Shown here piece after piece: positions 1-9,749 of a DNA stretch of 64,000 nucleotides; positions within the stretch are counted from its first letter, which is position 1; every line of letters begins with the position of its first letter. The stretch is from Eunapius fragilis. Lineage: Eukaryota; Porifera; Demospongiae; Spongillida; Spongillidae. The notes under the pieces were generated by a model. The model was not told where the DNA came from. It was given only the letters and a program-made list of their open reading frames with translations, and did no database searches. The position numbers and the translations under genes are program-made. The stretch lies in assembly GCA_963681505.1 (NCBI GenBank), contig OY811973.1, positions 9,162,763 through 9,226,762 on the forward strand, given 5' to 3'.

Positions 1-12
1 CTATAGTTAATG

Positions 13-676
13 TTAATTCATAATACATCTGGTGAGGATGGCAGTGGCATTGGCCCTCACTAGATGGAGGTTGAGTCTGCCATAGATGTCTCTAAGTACA
101 GCCGACTTGGGTCTGCATGTAGGTTTGGCAAGCCGAGAAGCCAGCTGTGAGAAGGTTTCAACAGCTTCATTTCCCCATGCACCATAAGTCTCTGCTACCA
201 GGGGAACACACAACCAGCCGAGTTTCTTGCATTTTGCATCATAGGCCTGTGCTTTCTGCCTTCAGTGTCAAGGGCAGCTGATCCTGCAGACACTCAAGAT
301 TCCATAAGGGTATGTGTGTTAAGCGGAGAGGTTACAGTGATATCAAAGGCTGCTGTCTTGCCTGTTGTCCAGTTAGTCAACAGAAGGTCAGCAGGACGGG
401 TGTGGCTATGATCGGTTGTTAGGTCACTTGGATGCCAAGATGGGCCTGATGGCACGCTTCAGCCAGAACATCACGAAGGGTGTTGAGTCGTACCACCACA
501 TCACCACCACGCTTACAAGTGGTGGCATGATGTCTCATAGGGTCAAGGGCATTGCCAGGGCAAACTGCACACTGGGATCCCTGGGATGTGTCCATACCAA
601 GCCTCCAATACAGTTGCGCGCGGCGGTTGTCAAGCACTTCTCTACAACAACAATTATAATAATACATCACGTGCAT
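13..676 (-). pseudogene. Non-LTR retrotransposon pol C-terminal relic
   Basis: Minus-strand reading gives three collinear pieces typical of the far C-terminal part of a non-LTR retrotransposon polyprotein common in sponges and cnidarians. The 5' piece (about 676-419) has a Cys/His knuckle reading CAVCPGNALDPMRHHATTC and continues GGDVVVRLNTLRDVL. A middle piece (about 415-290) reads HTRPADLLLTNWTTGKTAAFD. The last piece (213-13) reads VPLVAETYGAWGNEAVETF and YGRLNLHLVRANATAILTR. The pieces are in different frames, so the copy is broken, and the reverse transcriptase core is absent. The family assignment is from recalled motifs. The element is probably 5'-truncated and inactive. Confidence 0.6.
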
Positions 677-2169
677 TTACGTAGTTACGTAATCGTTCCA
701 ATACATTTGTGTGTGTATTTTCTAACAGCCACCATTTTATGGCAACTTGATGGACCGGTGCATCAAGATGTAGACCCAGCCCCTGTGATGGTAGAACGGA
801 CAGCCAGGATGATGCATATGGTGCAGAAACTGGAAGCAATCGTGGTCAGCATTGGAGGAGGTTTCCAACAGCAGATTGAACATGCAAGTGTCTATTGTGC
901 TGGATAGTTCTTTTTGGGAGACCAGAGATGCTGAGAGAAGGGAGTGAATTTGCAGTGCCTTGTCAGGTGGAACAGCAGAATTAAAATCTGTAACTGCAGA
1001 ACAGAGGTGAAGATTTGTCTCTGAACCAAACCCAGCTGAGCAAATAGAGGCTGTATATGCTGCAGGTGCATGTTGTTATAGTGAGCAAAGACCCAACCCT
1101 CCCTGAAGTGTCCACAGCAGTGCAGGAGAAGAAGCACCTACGAACATCTTGGTCGTACAACTGGAGGGCTGCCCTAGATATTGATGGAGGTGTGGTACGT
1201 GAGAGGTGATGGGCGAGCCGGCAGAAGCCACCACATATACGGAGCAGGGTTAGATCCACCAAGCCAACATCTGCAAGATTTGACAGGTTTTGGGCTTCAG
1301 ATCATTTGCGGCTGATAAACTGGTGGCAATAATTTATATATTTTTGGGTGAATTCCTTCATGGATGCACCAAAAAAATGATACAATGCAGTTTAAAACTC
1401 AGGAATTTAAATTAATTAACTTCAACACCTTACACCTTCAGAATTCTACACTAAGATTTAGAATATGTACTGCTATAATATTTTCAAATACTGTTATTAT
1501 TGTTTAATTCCAATCATTTGTATCTATGTGCATGTTGCACTGGAACGATTGTTTTTTAAGATTTATCTTTTTAATTCTCTCCAACAGCATCATCCACTAT
1601 GTAATTCTTCAAACAAGAAACATGTATTGATGATTAATTAATTGATAGCACTGATTTATAATTTATCTCCTAAGAACTTGTCAGTAAAGTGTACCTAGCT
1701 GTGAGGTGTACAAACTGTGTGACTATTGTTTTGCTAAATGGTGTGAACATTGATTATTAAAGATTAATGGAAAGATCTTACATTGTGTTCAATAGATGTC
1801 AAAGGAAGTGCGATTGATCATATTTGTTTCAACACCTCTTCGTAGTCGTACAGTGAGAAAATACATCTTGTAGGGGAACATGTTTAATTTTTCCTGAACA
1901 ACCATCAACAGCACAAATGTGTGTGACTGACTCCAAATACTTTCTCCACTATGTATTTGCCACGGGTTTTTTTTTTCTATGGGAAGGTGTAGGCACACCC
2001 CTCCAGGCTTTAGTTATTGCCCTTGTGCAGTGTTTGAGTTAATCATTTCATTTTGGTCTTGTCGGTGCTTGTATACGAAATTTGTATAGAAGCCGATTAA
2101 ATCTGCATGACTTTAGTATAGCCATACATGACTGATGTATGCGTGTGTGTGCACGTCCTGATTGAATGT
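677..2169. other. No supportable gene
   Basis: About 1.5 kb of moderately AT-rich sequence. Open frames here are short, overlap each other on both strands, and show no recognisable domain or splice pattern. I see nothing else in it. Confidence 0.4.
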
Positions 2170-2455
2170 CAGAGGCGGATCCAGGGAGGGGGGATTGAGG
2201 GGGTTGCAACCCCCCCTTTCAAACCCGTAATTAATAATTATCATTAGTAACAATTAAGAATCATTGCGAAGTAAAGATGGCTGTAATACAACTGCAGCTC
2301 TGCGAGCAAACAAACGGCAAGGCAGTATTATGTAGTGTTGTGCGCATGATATAATAAAAAAGCGCTGGCGGCTGGGGCTCCGCCCCAGACCCCTCCCCCG
2401 CTTCATGAATATTAATTAGCAACCCCCCTTTTCTGAAATCCTGGATCCGCCTCTG
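2170..2455. mobile_element. MITE with 15-bp terminal inverted repeats
   Basis: A 286-bp element bounded by exact inverted repeats CAGAGGCGGATCCAG (2170-2184) and CTGGATCCGCCTCTG (2441-2455), flanked on both sides by AATGT as a likely target duplication. It has no coding capacity. The same terminal motif (ctggatccgcccctg) recurs at about 54888-54902, so this is a dispersed family. Confidence 0.75.
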
Positions 2456-2729
2456 AATGTGCATGAATGTAAAAACAACACCTTGGAATGGCTTGGATTA
2501 ATATAACTCCTTCCGTTTTACTCTCTTTTAAACAAAATCCCGATTCATTAGCATGTCTTTGATATGGAGCTATATACGCGCATGTGAGTTCACATCCCAA
2601 CACTGTAAAACTCATCTTGGACTGATCCTATGTGATCATACAATGAAAAAATGAAGGGAAAAGCAATTTTTCAATGGATGAATAAATTATAACGTAGGAA
2701 ATTCGCGAATGGCGGAAATATACACGGAT

Positions 2730-3043
2730 CTACGGTCCGTGTGGGTCTGTGTGCGTTTCCGCCATTTCGATTTCTCTATTAATGGCACTCTTGTTTGTCC
2801 ATTTTATTGCCATTTTTGATCTTTCGTTTTATGACATAATCACATTTTGCCATATACTCGCCTCAATTTCGATGGGAGCTTGGATTGGGAAGTCGAGAAT
2901 TTGAATGATTGCGTAAAATTGGTTCAGTTATTTGTTTTGTCAAATTTAAATATTTTTTAAATCGAACATTTGAAATTATGGTATGGAACCGAAGTGTGTC
3001 CGGAATGGAATCGGGCTTTCTAATAACTACGAAGCCACACCTA
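2730..3043 (+). repeat. Dispersed repeat, copy 1 (partner 43833-44129)
   Basis: About 310 bp, beginning near ctacggtc and ending near ctacgaagccacacc, is nearly identical and in the same orientation at 43833-44129. It holds no open frame of note. The left edge carries a local inverted repeat (ggcggaaata / tttccgcc). It is an unclassified interspersed repeat. Confidence 0.7.
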
Positions 3044-3190
3044 TATCCCGGTTGTCGTTCTATAGCCTAGCTGCATGTTTACTGCGGCTCAAGCTCCGCG
3101 AGACTATACGCGAGTGAGAAACTATACAGCCTGAATTATTCTTCATCTAGCATGTCGGTGGCACCCTCATTTCTTATGGGCGAGCTTGTC

Positions 3191-4084
3191 GCTGGGTCTA
3201 TCCTAATACGCTTGCTGAACTGAAATAGAAGCCGCGGGTCGATCGGTGTCTACTTAATCGTATTCACGACAAATAATTCAATATCCACGTGTGTGTGTGT
3301 GTGTGAGCATAGATTATAGAATACTGGGATTGGAAACGGTATATACATTTACGTGACGTGACGTCGCGTTCCGTTACTTCTGTAGAGAGCTTCTTTGGGC
3401 GTTGTTTAGCCTATAACTGTGTGAGGACAGTCTCTTTCACATCAAAAAATCGTTTAACTATTCTTTTTACAGAGTTTCAGTTGAGCCAGCGAGCGATCAT
3501 GGCTACCACGTGATCGGGTAGTGGTTGTGGCATTTTCCTGGACACAGGAAACATTATAAATCCATTTTGGGAGTTCCCATATAGATTACGTAGTTGTTAG
3601 TGTGGCGCAGTAGCGTTCTGGAGTCCCTGCGAAGGGCTATGGCATTGTAATTCGTAAATATGTCATATAATGATATCCAAAAAGGGTTACTTTTTGTGTA
3701 CTTTTCCCAGAAAAGTGATCAGGGTTCTAGAATATTTGAGGACATATATTGAATCAGAAATGCATATTGAGTGGCGTGATCAAAATTTCTTATGTGTTGT
3801 GCATGTGTTGTAGGAGCAAATGGCTCGCAAGTTCGTTTGGGTCGAAGCTCAGATATATCGATCCGTGTTGAATGGAATTCCTCCACAAATGCCTCTTCTT
3901 ATTGTTAAACGTATTTTTACCTTTTGGATAGCCGGATCGGCACAAGTTTCTCAAATGTACCAACTATTTTCTCGGCAAAGCTCACAAAAGTGCCCTGGCC
4001 AGGGTACGTAATTTACGGAATGGTGAAATGCGGATGAATCCCGTAATCTTTACCGTTTCCAATCCCTGTATTCTATAATCTATG

Positions 4085-4142
<58 letters not shown>

Positions 4143-4266
4143 ACACACACACACACTCACACACACACGTGGATATTGAATTATTTGTCGTGAATACGAT
4201 TAAGTAGACACCGATCGACCCGCGGCTTCTATTTCAGTTCAGCAAGCGTATTAGGATAGACCCAGC
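3191..4266. mobile_element. Foldback element with long inverted arms
   Basis: Arm 1 (3191-3339) and arm 2 (4051-4266) are reverse complements over about 145 bases, apart from a GT/CA microsatellite that is short in arm 1 and much expanded in arm 2. The 700-bp spacer includes a 63-codon open frame (3820-4011) without recognised similarity. The structure is that of a non-autonomous foldback or TIR element, and it lies just 5' of the 4345-6021 open frame. Confidence 0.65.
4086..4169. repeat. (GT)n / (CA)n microsatellite
   Basis: A GT tract turning through GCGCGC into a CA tract inside arm 2 of the foldback element. The GT-then-CA order makes the tract itself self-complementary. Confidence 0.9.
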
Positions 4267-4344
4267 GAATGCCTATACAACGTAATAACTCTTCATACAC
4301 TTAGAAAGGTAAGACAGTATAGAGATAATCCATACTCGTCCTCT

Positions 4345-6021
4345 GTGTTACGATTTATGCGACTAGAGGATAATGTGGTTGAGAGCTTGGTAGATTTTGT
4401 GTACTCAGATGAAAATGTAGCCAGGCTAGCTTGGGTACCTAGAAAGGCCTTACTTACTAAGAATAAACAATGGAGTGTTCTCAATCACTGGGCTGCAATG
4501 AAATCACTTGTTCTTAAGCGAGACATTGCATCAATGTACAGCCTATATGCACAAAAAGCCAGTGCTGCTCATAAGGTCATTGGGAAGTCCCTCTTTTTTA
4601 CCATTGTACATCACATCACAGGTGGTTGTGGCAAGAAACAGTCTGCAAGGGCAGGTATAGATTACATAAAAGTTAACTTTCATTTGGACAACTTTGAGAT
4701 AGTGGACAAAATCATTGACATAGTGGCCCCAGTCACTGACACTGACCAAGAACAGCGAGATGAAATTCTACGTCAAAAGGGTCTAGTGTTTGATTTTATC
4801 TCCTACGGTTATGCCCACCATGTCAGAAAAGGTGTACAAAATCAGTATGAATTCAATGATCAAAGAGGTAAAGAGCATGAATGTAATGTGACCAGTGAAG
4901 AGAGGTGTCAGTTTAAAGCATATAAGAATTCACACACTATGAGCGAATTTTCTGATGCATTTGGAATACCTGAGAAGCAGCAAGAATTTGTTGATAGTGT
5001 CAAGGCTCAACTGGATAATTGTAGTACCATTCAAGGTTGTATTGCTGATGGATACTGCACAACATCTCATAGCCCATACTACACTCTGTATCTAGCAGAA
5101 GATCATGCTCCAAAGAGAACCTACTCAGCAGCTGGTCGACTGGAGTGCCATGCATGTCGTGCGCCTTTCCTATTTTATGACACTTTACGGCGAAAAGCTA
5201 TCACAAGATTTGACGGACTTGACTGCCAACTCACAACCTTATCTGATGCTTTACTGACCATTCACCAATGTGAACGCCGTACATTTCGTTTCATGGCACA
5301 CATAGTCAAAGAAGTGCAGCAGCATCACCTCATGCATCTCATTAGAAAGAATATGGGTGGAGACACTGCATACCTCACCTTTGACTTCAAGCAGAAATTT
5401 CTTTCGAAGGGGTTTCAAGAAGGAGGAGATGCGTACTATGGGGAAAAGGGAATTTTGTGGTTTGGTGTTGCTGCCTTCGTGAAGAATCAGAACAGCCTTC
5501 ATATTGTGATGCCCTTTGAAGCAATCCCTGATGATGGTAAAGAGGTGGACGACAGATTAAATGAGGGTGACAGAGTGATTGAAGGAGACAGTGATGGAGT
5601 TGATGAGGGTGACAGAATTGATGAGGGTGACAGAGTTGATGAGGGTAACAGAGTTGATGAGAGTGACAGAGTTGATGAGGGTGACCGAGTTAATTTGAGT
5701 GACAGAGTTGATGAGAGTGACAGAGTTAATGTGAGTGACAGAGTTGATGAGAGTGACAGAGTTGATGAGAGTGACAGAGTTGATGAGAGTGACCGAGTTA
5801 ATGAGAGTGACAGAGTTAATGAGAGTGACAGAGTTGATGAGAGTGACAGAGTTGATGAGAGTGACAGAGTTGATGAGAGTGACAGAGTTGATGAGAGTGA
5901 CAGAGTTGATGAGGGTGACAAAGGTGATGAAAGTGACAGAGTTCCTGTGGTTATTGTGGTGCTGCATTTCCCTATGAACCACCAAGTGATGCTCCACGGA
6001 GATGTTGCCACAAAGGAATGA
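4345..6021 (+). CDS. Uncharacterised transposon-type protein with in-frame 6-residue repeats
   Basis: An open frame of about 558 codons; the first ATG is at codon 5, so a further 5' exon is possible. Residues about 1-410 are ordinary globular sequence. The stretch YLTFDFKQKFLSKGF followed by YYGEKGILWFGVAAFVK recalls a family widespread in marine invertebrate genomes in which an Asp in a DFxxKF motif precedes a WxGxxGI motif; I know it as transposon-associated but not characterised. Residues about 411-530 are replaced by VDESDR-type hexapeptides from an 18-bp minisatellite, where such proteins normally continue with a second acidic motif. The C-terminal 25 residues are unique. Downstream at 6137-6330 a frameshifted remnant suggests the original protein was longer. 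It is probably a decayed or rebuilt mobile-element gene. Host function is unknown. Confidence 0.5.
   Translation: MLRFMRLEDNVVESLVDFVYSDENVARLAWVPRKALLTKNKQWSVLNHWAAMKSLVLKRDIASMYSLYAQKASAAHKVIGKSLFFTIVHHITGGCGKKQSARAGIDYIKVNFHLDNFEIVDKIIDIVAPVTDTDQEQRDEILRQKGLVFDFISYGYAHHVRKGVQNQYEFNDQRGKEHECNVTSEERCQFKAYKNSHTMSEFSDAFGIPEKQQEFVDSVKAQLDNCSTIQGCIADGYCTTSHSPYYTLYLAEDHAPKRTYSAAGRLECHACRAPFLFYDTLRRKAITRFDGLDCQLTTLSDALLTIHQCERRTFRFMAHIVKEVQQHHLMHLIRKNMGGDTAYLTFDFKQKFLSKGFQEGGDAYYGEKGILWFGVAAFVKNQNSLHIVMPFEAIPDDGKEVDDRLNEGDRVIEGDSDGVDEGDRIDEGDRVDEGNRVDESDRVDEGDRVNLSDRVDESDRVNVSDRVDESDRVDESDRVDESDRVNESDRVNESDRVDESDRVDESDRVDESDRVDESDRVDEGDKGDESDRVPVVIVVLHFPMNHQVMLHGDVATKE
5590..5935 (+). repeat. 18-bp coding minisatellite
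   Basis: About 19 units of GTTGATGAGAGTGACAGA with scattered substitutions (GGT for AGT, AAT for GAT, GTG for GAG). The unit length is a multiple of three, so the frame stays open and encodes VDESDR / VNESDR / VDEGDR, a highly acidic tract. Units are contiguous with no spacers, so this is not a CRISPR array. Confidence 0.9.
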
Positions 6022-6136
6022 AGTAATTTCTATGAATGCAGGGGCACACCCATAGTTCAAGGTACAGCTTTTCTAAGCAGCAGGCCATGGATTATGCCAT
6101 TTAGAATAGCATCATTTAAAGATGATCAATCAGGTA

Positions 6137-6330
6137 GTTGATGTGATTGAAGAACTACCAAAGGACATAGTGCTCTATGGTATAAGATATGAACTGGCTG
6201 GGTATTCCATCATTTCAAGGAAACATATAACTGCAGTCATTATGTGGAGAGGAGAATCTATTTTTATGATGGTCTAGGTGTAAGTACGATTGAAACCTCT
6301 GGAAAAAAAAACTTGATGCACAAAGGACAG
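6137..6330 (+). pseudogene. Frameshifted remnant with a thiol-protease-like tail
   Basis: One frame reads VVDVIEELPKDIVLYGIRYE and continues to HITAVIMWRG; the next frame over reads RRIYFYDGLGVSTI. Together these resemble the C-terminal His-containing strand and YDGL strand of ubiquitin-hydrolase-like cysteine proteases, a tail often joined to invertebrate transposon proteins. At least one frameshift separates the pieces at about 6240. It probably belongs to the same original gene as 4345-6021. Confidence 0.4.
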
Positions 6331-7050
6331 ACTGGATCTTATGTATTATCTTTTGTCCACAATGAATTAAGTGCTGAGTGTTATGTATTTGTTTGCCTAG
6401 AATTCACCATATCATTTCCAGTTTGGCTTATCAATTTTGTCTCTTTCAGCAATTAACTCCTACTCATACTCCTAATTTTAGACATCAACTCCTACCTCTG
6501 CTCCTATTCCTACTCCTACTTCTAGCTACACCCTTTTTAAAATAATGCAACATGACAGAGTTAGATATATCGGTCTTCACGTATTTCTGTAACTGTCCAG
6601 TACAGTATTCCAATATCTAATCTCAACTTGTTTACTTGATATATGCAAAATAAGGACATAATCAATTCCATGCATGCATTTATAGCTCTTCTCTCTGCAT
6701 TGATCATCAGCAGAGGAACCTGTGATCCGGTATATGTAATACAGCAATCAAGTCAATATCAAGCCAATTGGTACTCCATGAGATAAGCATGCGCCACAAT
6801 ACAGAATTAAGGCCACAGTGTCAGTCTAGCTGGTGCTGAAAGCAATCCGTTTTTTTTTTCTTCGTAAAGCCTGCTGTAGCTGTTTGTTAACCCCCTATTC
6901 CCCTGATGTCCCGTACGAAGGACAAATTAATGTCTTGCGTAAGGGACAACTTTTGAAGCCCTTTTTATACTTGACCTCAGTAAACCTTGTACTAAAAATT
7001 GCGGAAGCAGGCGGTTCTCGAGTTGCTCTCGCTGGTGGTGCGTCTTTTGT

Positions 7051-7186
7051 AAAGGTTAACGGAAAAGATTGGGACCGGAGGTAGGGCAAAGCATACGCTC
7101 GCGATGGACGAATGTCACGACTTTTGACATTCGTACATCGCGCGCGTATGCTTTGGCCTAACTCCTAACCTTTTCCGTTAACCTTT
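7051..7186. repeat. Imperfect long hairpin
   Basis: Arms near 7051-7104 and 7128-7186 pair (AAAGGTTAACGGAAAAG with CTTTTCCGTTAACCTTT; GCAAAGCATACGC with GCGTATGCTTTG). The right arm ends on the TTAA that borders the element at 7189-8535, so the hairpin may be part of that insertion's history. Confidence 0.6.
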
Positions 7187-7188
7187 AA

Positions 7189-8535
7189 CCCCGGTGCCGA
7201 AATTTATTAACCGTAAATTTGGTTTATTTTTATATAGATCTGCTACACCTGCATTGTTTAAATGCATTGTGAAGTTTTATATGATCTTCGTACTATAGCC
7301 TATTGGTTCCTAGTGTACCGATATACTGACGCTAGACTAGGAATGGCTGTCAAGTTACGTGATTGAGAAGTACGGGCATTCTGCACTACCGGCTAACGGC
7401 CAAAACAACCGCTATTGCGGTTGTTTCAAGATTGCTTATATTGATGCCTATAACACCGTTATCAAGTCATATTGAATACTAGGGAATCACTGTGTCATAC
7501 AAAACTAGCGAGTGGATTATTAAACAAAATGATCGCGTTCTTAAAAGCTAGGCAGTTAGATAGATAAGTTGTCTTCATCCGCAGGGACGACTTCAGCAAT
7601 TTTTCTTTTTGGGGCTCTACGAGGTGCACCGCCCTTTTTCCCATTCGCAAGGGCTGCTGTTTATTGAGACGGAGATGACTTTTTATCCGACCAGAGTCAG
7701 CCTTTTTTAATGGTTTCCTCCATTAAGGAGGAAAATAGCTCTTGAACGGCACCTTGGCAATGGGAATAGGGGAAGCGGCTCAACCGCGAGTAAAATTAAA
7801 ATTGCACAGTTCTTCGATCAGAGGCATGCAGGTACATAGGCTTTCCTAACCTTTTTGTCAAACAGGGCAGTGGAGGAGCAGCGATAGAAATGTAGCCAGA
7901 ATAGCGTCTTCAAGCAAATCTCAATGTCATAGTACGAGAGTTTCTCTTTACCATCTGTGAGCACAATTTACAGCCTTTAACAAAAACGCCAAGAAGACTG
8001 GATCCAGAAATGCGTTTGACAACATGTTGGAATCATCTAACTCTTCTCCTTCTTATATACCAAGCTCTTTTCGAACCTGGTGCAATGTCTTACTAATATC
8101 TTCAATTTGATTCTCGGTTTTGACTGAGTTACACTCAACACTAACGTCACTCTCTTTGGGCATAAGGTATGTATACCTCACCTTCATGTCCTCCTCTGAT
8201 GCGTCATTGTCACTGTCCGTTTCAGAGCTGTTTGGATCATACTCTAAAAACACTTCATTAAGGTCCGCGTACTTGTCACCAGCCTCCTCTTCAAAAGCCG
8301 TAGCCTCTTCACTGGTCATCTTTCCGACTCCAACCTCTTACAGCTAAATTAAAAGTACTTGCTCTAATCGGACCGAGAAAACTGCCAAGCAAATCAACTC
8401 TGGAAGTTAACTGTACTGCTTACAAAATACAGAAAAATTGTACGAAATTAACCGCTGTTACGGTTATAAAAGGTTTACTTACAATTGGGGGCGTATGCAA
8501 TTAACCGCTGTTACGGTTCACTTTTGGCACCTGGG
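7189..8535. mobile_element. TTAA-flanked piggyBac-like relic
   Basis: The 1,347-bp interval is flanked by TTAA on both sides (7185-7188 and 8536-8539). It begins CCCCGGTGCC and ends GGCACCTGGG, matching the TTAA target and CCC...GGG ends of piggyBac elements. Subterminal sequences repeat a short motif (aaccgctgttacggtt near 8450 and 8502; aaccgctattgcggtt near 7405). The transposase core was not found; only an acidic N-terminal-like frame (8053-8319, minus) remains. It is an internally deleted, non-autonomous copy. Confidence 0.6.
8053..8319 (-). CDS. Small acidic protein, likely piggyBac-type transposase N-terminus
   Basis: An 88-codon frame starting MTSEEATAFEEEAGDKYADL, with a dense acidic patch (NSSETDSDNDASEED) at residues about 29-44. 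No catalytic domain follows. Its place inside the TTAA-flanked element and its acidic, low-complexity make-up fit the N-terminal region of piggyBac transposases, which is acidic and poorly conserved. It may no longer be expressed. Confidence 0.4.
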   Translation of the reverse strand: MTSEEATAFEEEAGDKYADLNEVFLEYDPNSSETDSDNDASEEDMKVRYTYLMPKESDVSVECNSVKTENQIEDISKTLHQVRKELGI

Positions 8536-8539
8536 TTAA

Positions 8540-9749
8540 AGGATTAATAATTATTACATGGATTGGAATCTACCATAATTCGGTGACACGGTACGCGATC
8601 CTCGTTTTCCATGAATTATTCATGAGCATGAACAGCGACTGGTCAGAAGTTAGAAGTGTTGACTAGTAGAACGCAGTATCGTAGTACGTGCAGACAAAAA
8701 AATCGTTGGTGAATCGTGTCGCGGTTACGAAGCTATGCAGCGCACCGACACTGTGAATGGACATTCTTCGTTGCGTACCAGGTCACTCCAAAAAATATAT
8801 ATATAAATTATCACTTATCCTTTTCTCGTCAAAATAACAAATCCTCATGCATGAAACACCCTACCATAGTTTTTACTGTTTACCTTTGCTTTCAAATGTT
8901 GCCGTTTCGAAGATCACCTAACAACAACACGTGCGCTTCGAATCACTATCGTCACCTGAACTACCTAAATGCGCCATTGCTAGCCTTCCAGCTATGGAAA
9001 TCCTCATGCAACCCTCTTTGGTGTACCTTCATCACTTGTTGGAAAAATCTCTCTACTATCGGCCTGTTCAGGATCTAACAAAAATATATGGTGAAAAAAA
9101 AAAGGGTGGATAGCTGTAACTGCTTTCAGGCTGTGTTTTTAAATAACCTATAGACTTAGCTTAGTTGAAAGAAGCGCTGGAAAACAACTGAAATGCTATG
9201 GGGGGGGGGGGGGAGAGGCACCATTGGGCACGTGCCCCACCCCCTTCTTTGGTTAATTATATATTCATAGTCATGTGCAACATAGCGTTTTAAATTGCAC
9301 CCAGCACAAATTATTAAAAGTAACAATTCAGTGAGAATGGGCGTGGTTCACCGAAAGGGGTGGGTGCAGAAGCTTACATCATTACATGTACCAAGCTATA
9401 CGTTCAAAAGGCTTGCAACTTTAAAAACTATAATGGTGGAATAAGATTAATGTGTGTTTTAAAATTACTCATTTGCACTTATAAATAGCGGTTTACGACT
9501 AAGGATCGCAAAATCAATAATTCACCTCCCCTAAGAGATTATATTGGTTGCGGCTGTACGTGGCGCTGAACTGAGAACGAGACGAATCACGTTGACATGA
9601 GCGCGTAGGACAAACATTATTGCAGCCTGGCAACCCATGATTAATAGACAATCTTATATATATCAATTAGCGCCCACTTCCGGCGACATACTGTATATGG
9701 GTAAAATAAACTTCCATCCACTGTTATAGTATATATTTCCTAGATCGGT
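8540..9749. other. Intergenic, upstream of the first NLR
   Basis: No gene recognised. It holds a G13 run near 9201 and a TATATA-like stretch just before the NLR start. The bases tttcctag before 9743 could be a splice acceptor, in which case the NLR would have an extra 5' exon somewhere here. Confidence 0.4.

Noticed and set aside
5590-5935. Regular repeats that could suggest a CRISPR array
   Set aside because: Units are contiguous with no unique spacers, and the setting is eukaryotic.
5499-6060. Two long minus-strand frames (Ser/Leu-rich and Thr/Ile/Asn-rich)
   Set aside because: They are antisense shadows of the 18-bp minisatellite; any repeat of length divisible by three stays open in several frames.
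6833-7084. 83-codon plus frame with KIAEAGGSRVALAGGASF
   Set aside because: No recognised domain or splice context; part of it lies in the hairpin arm next to the TTAA element.
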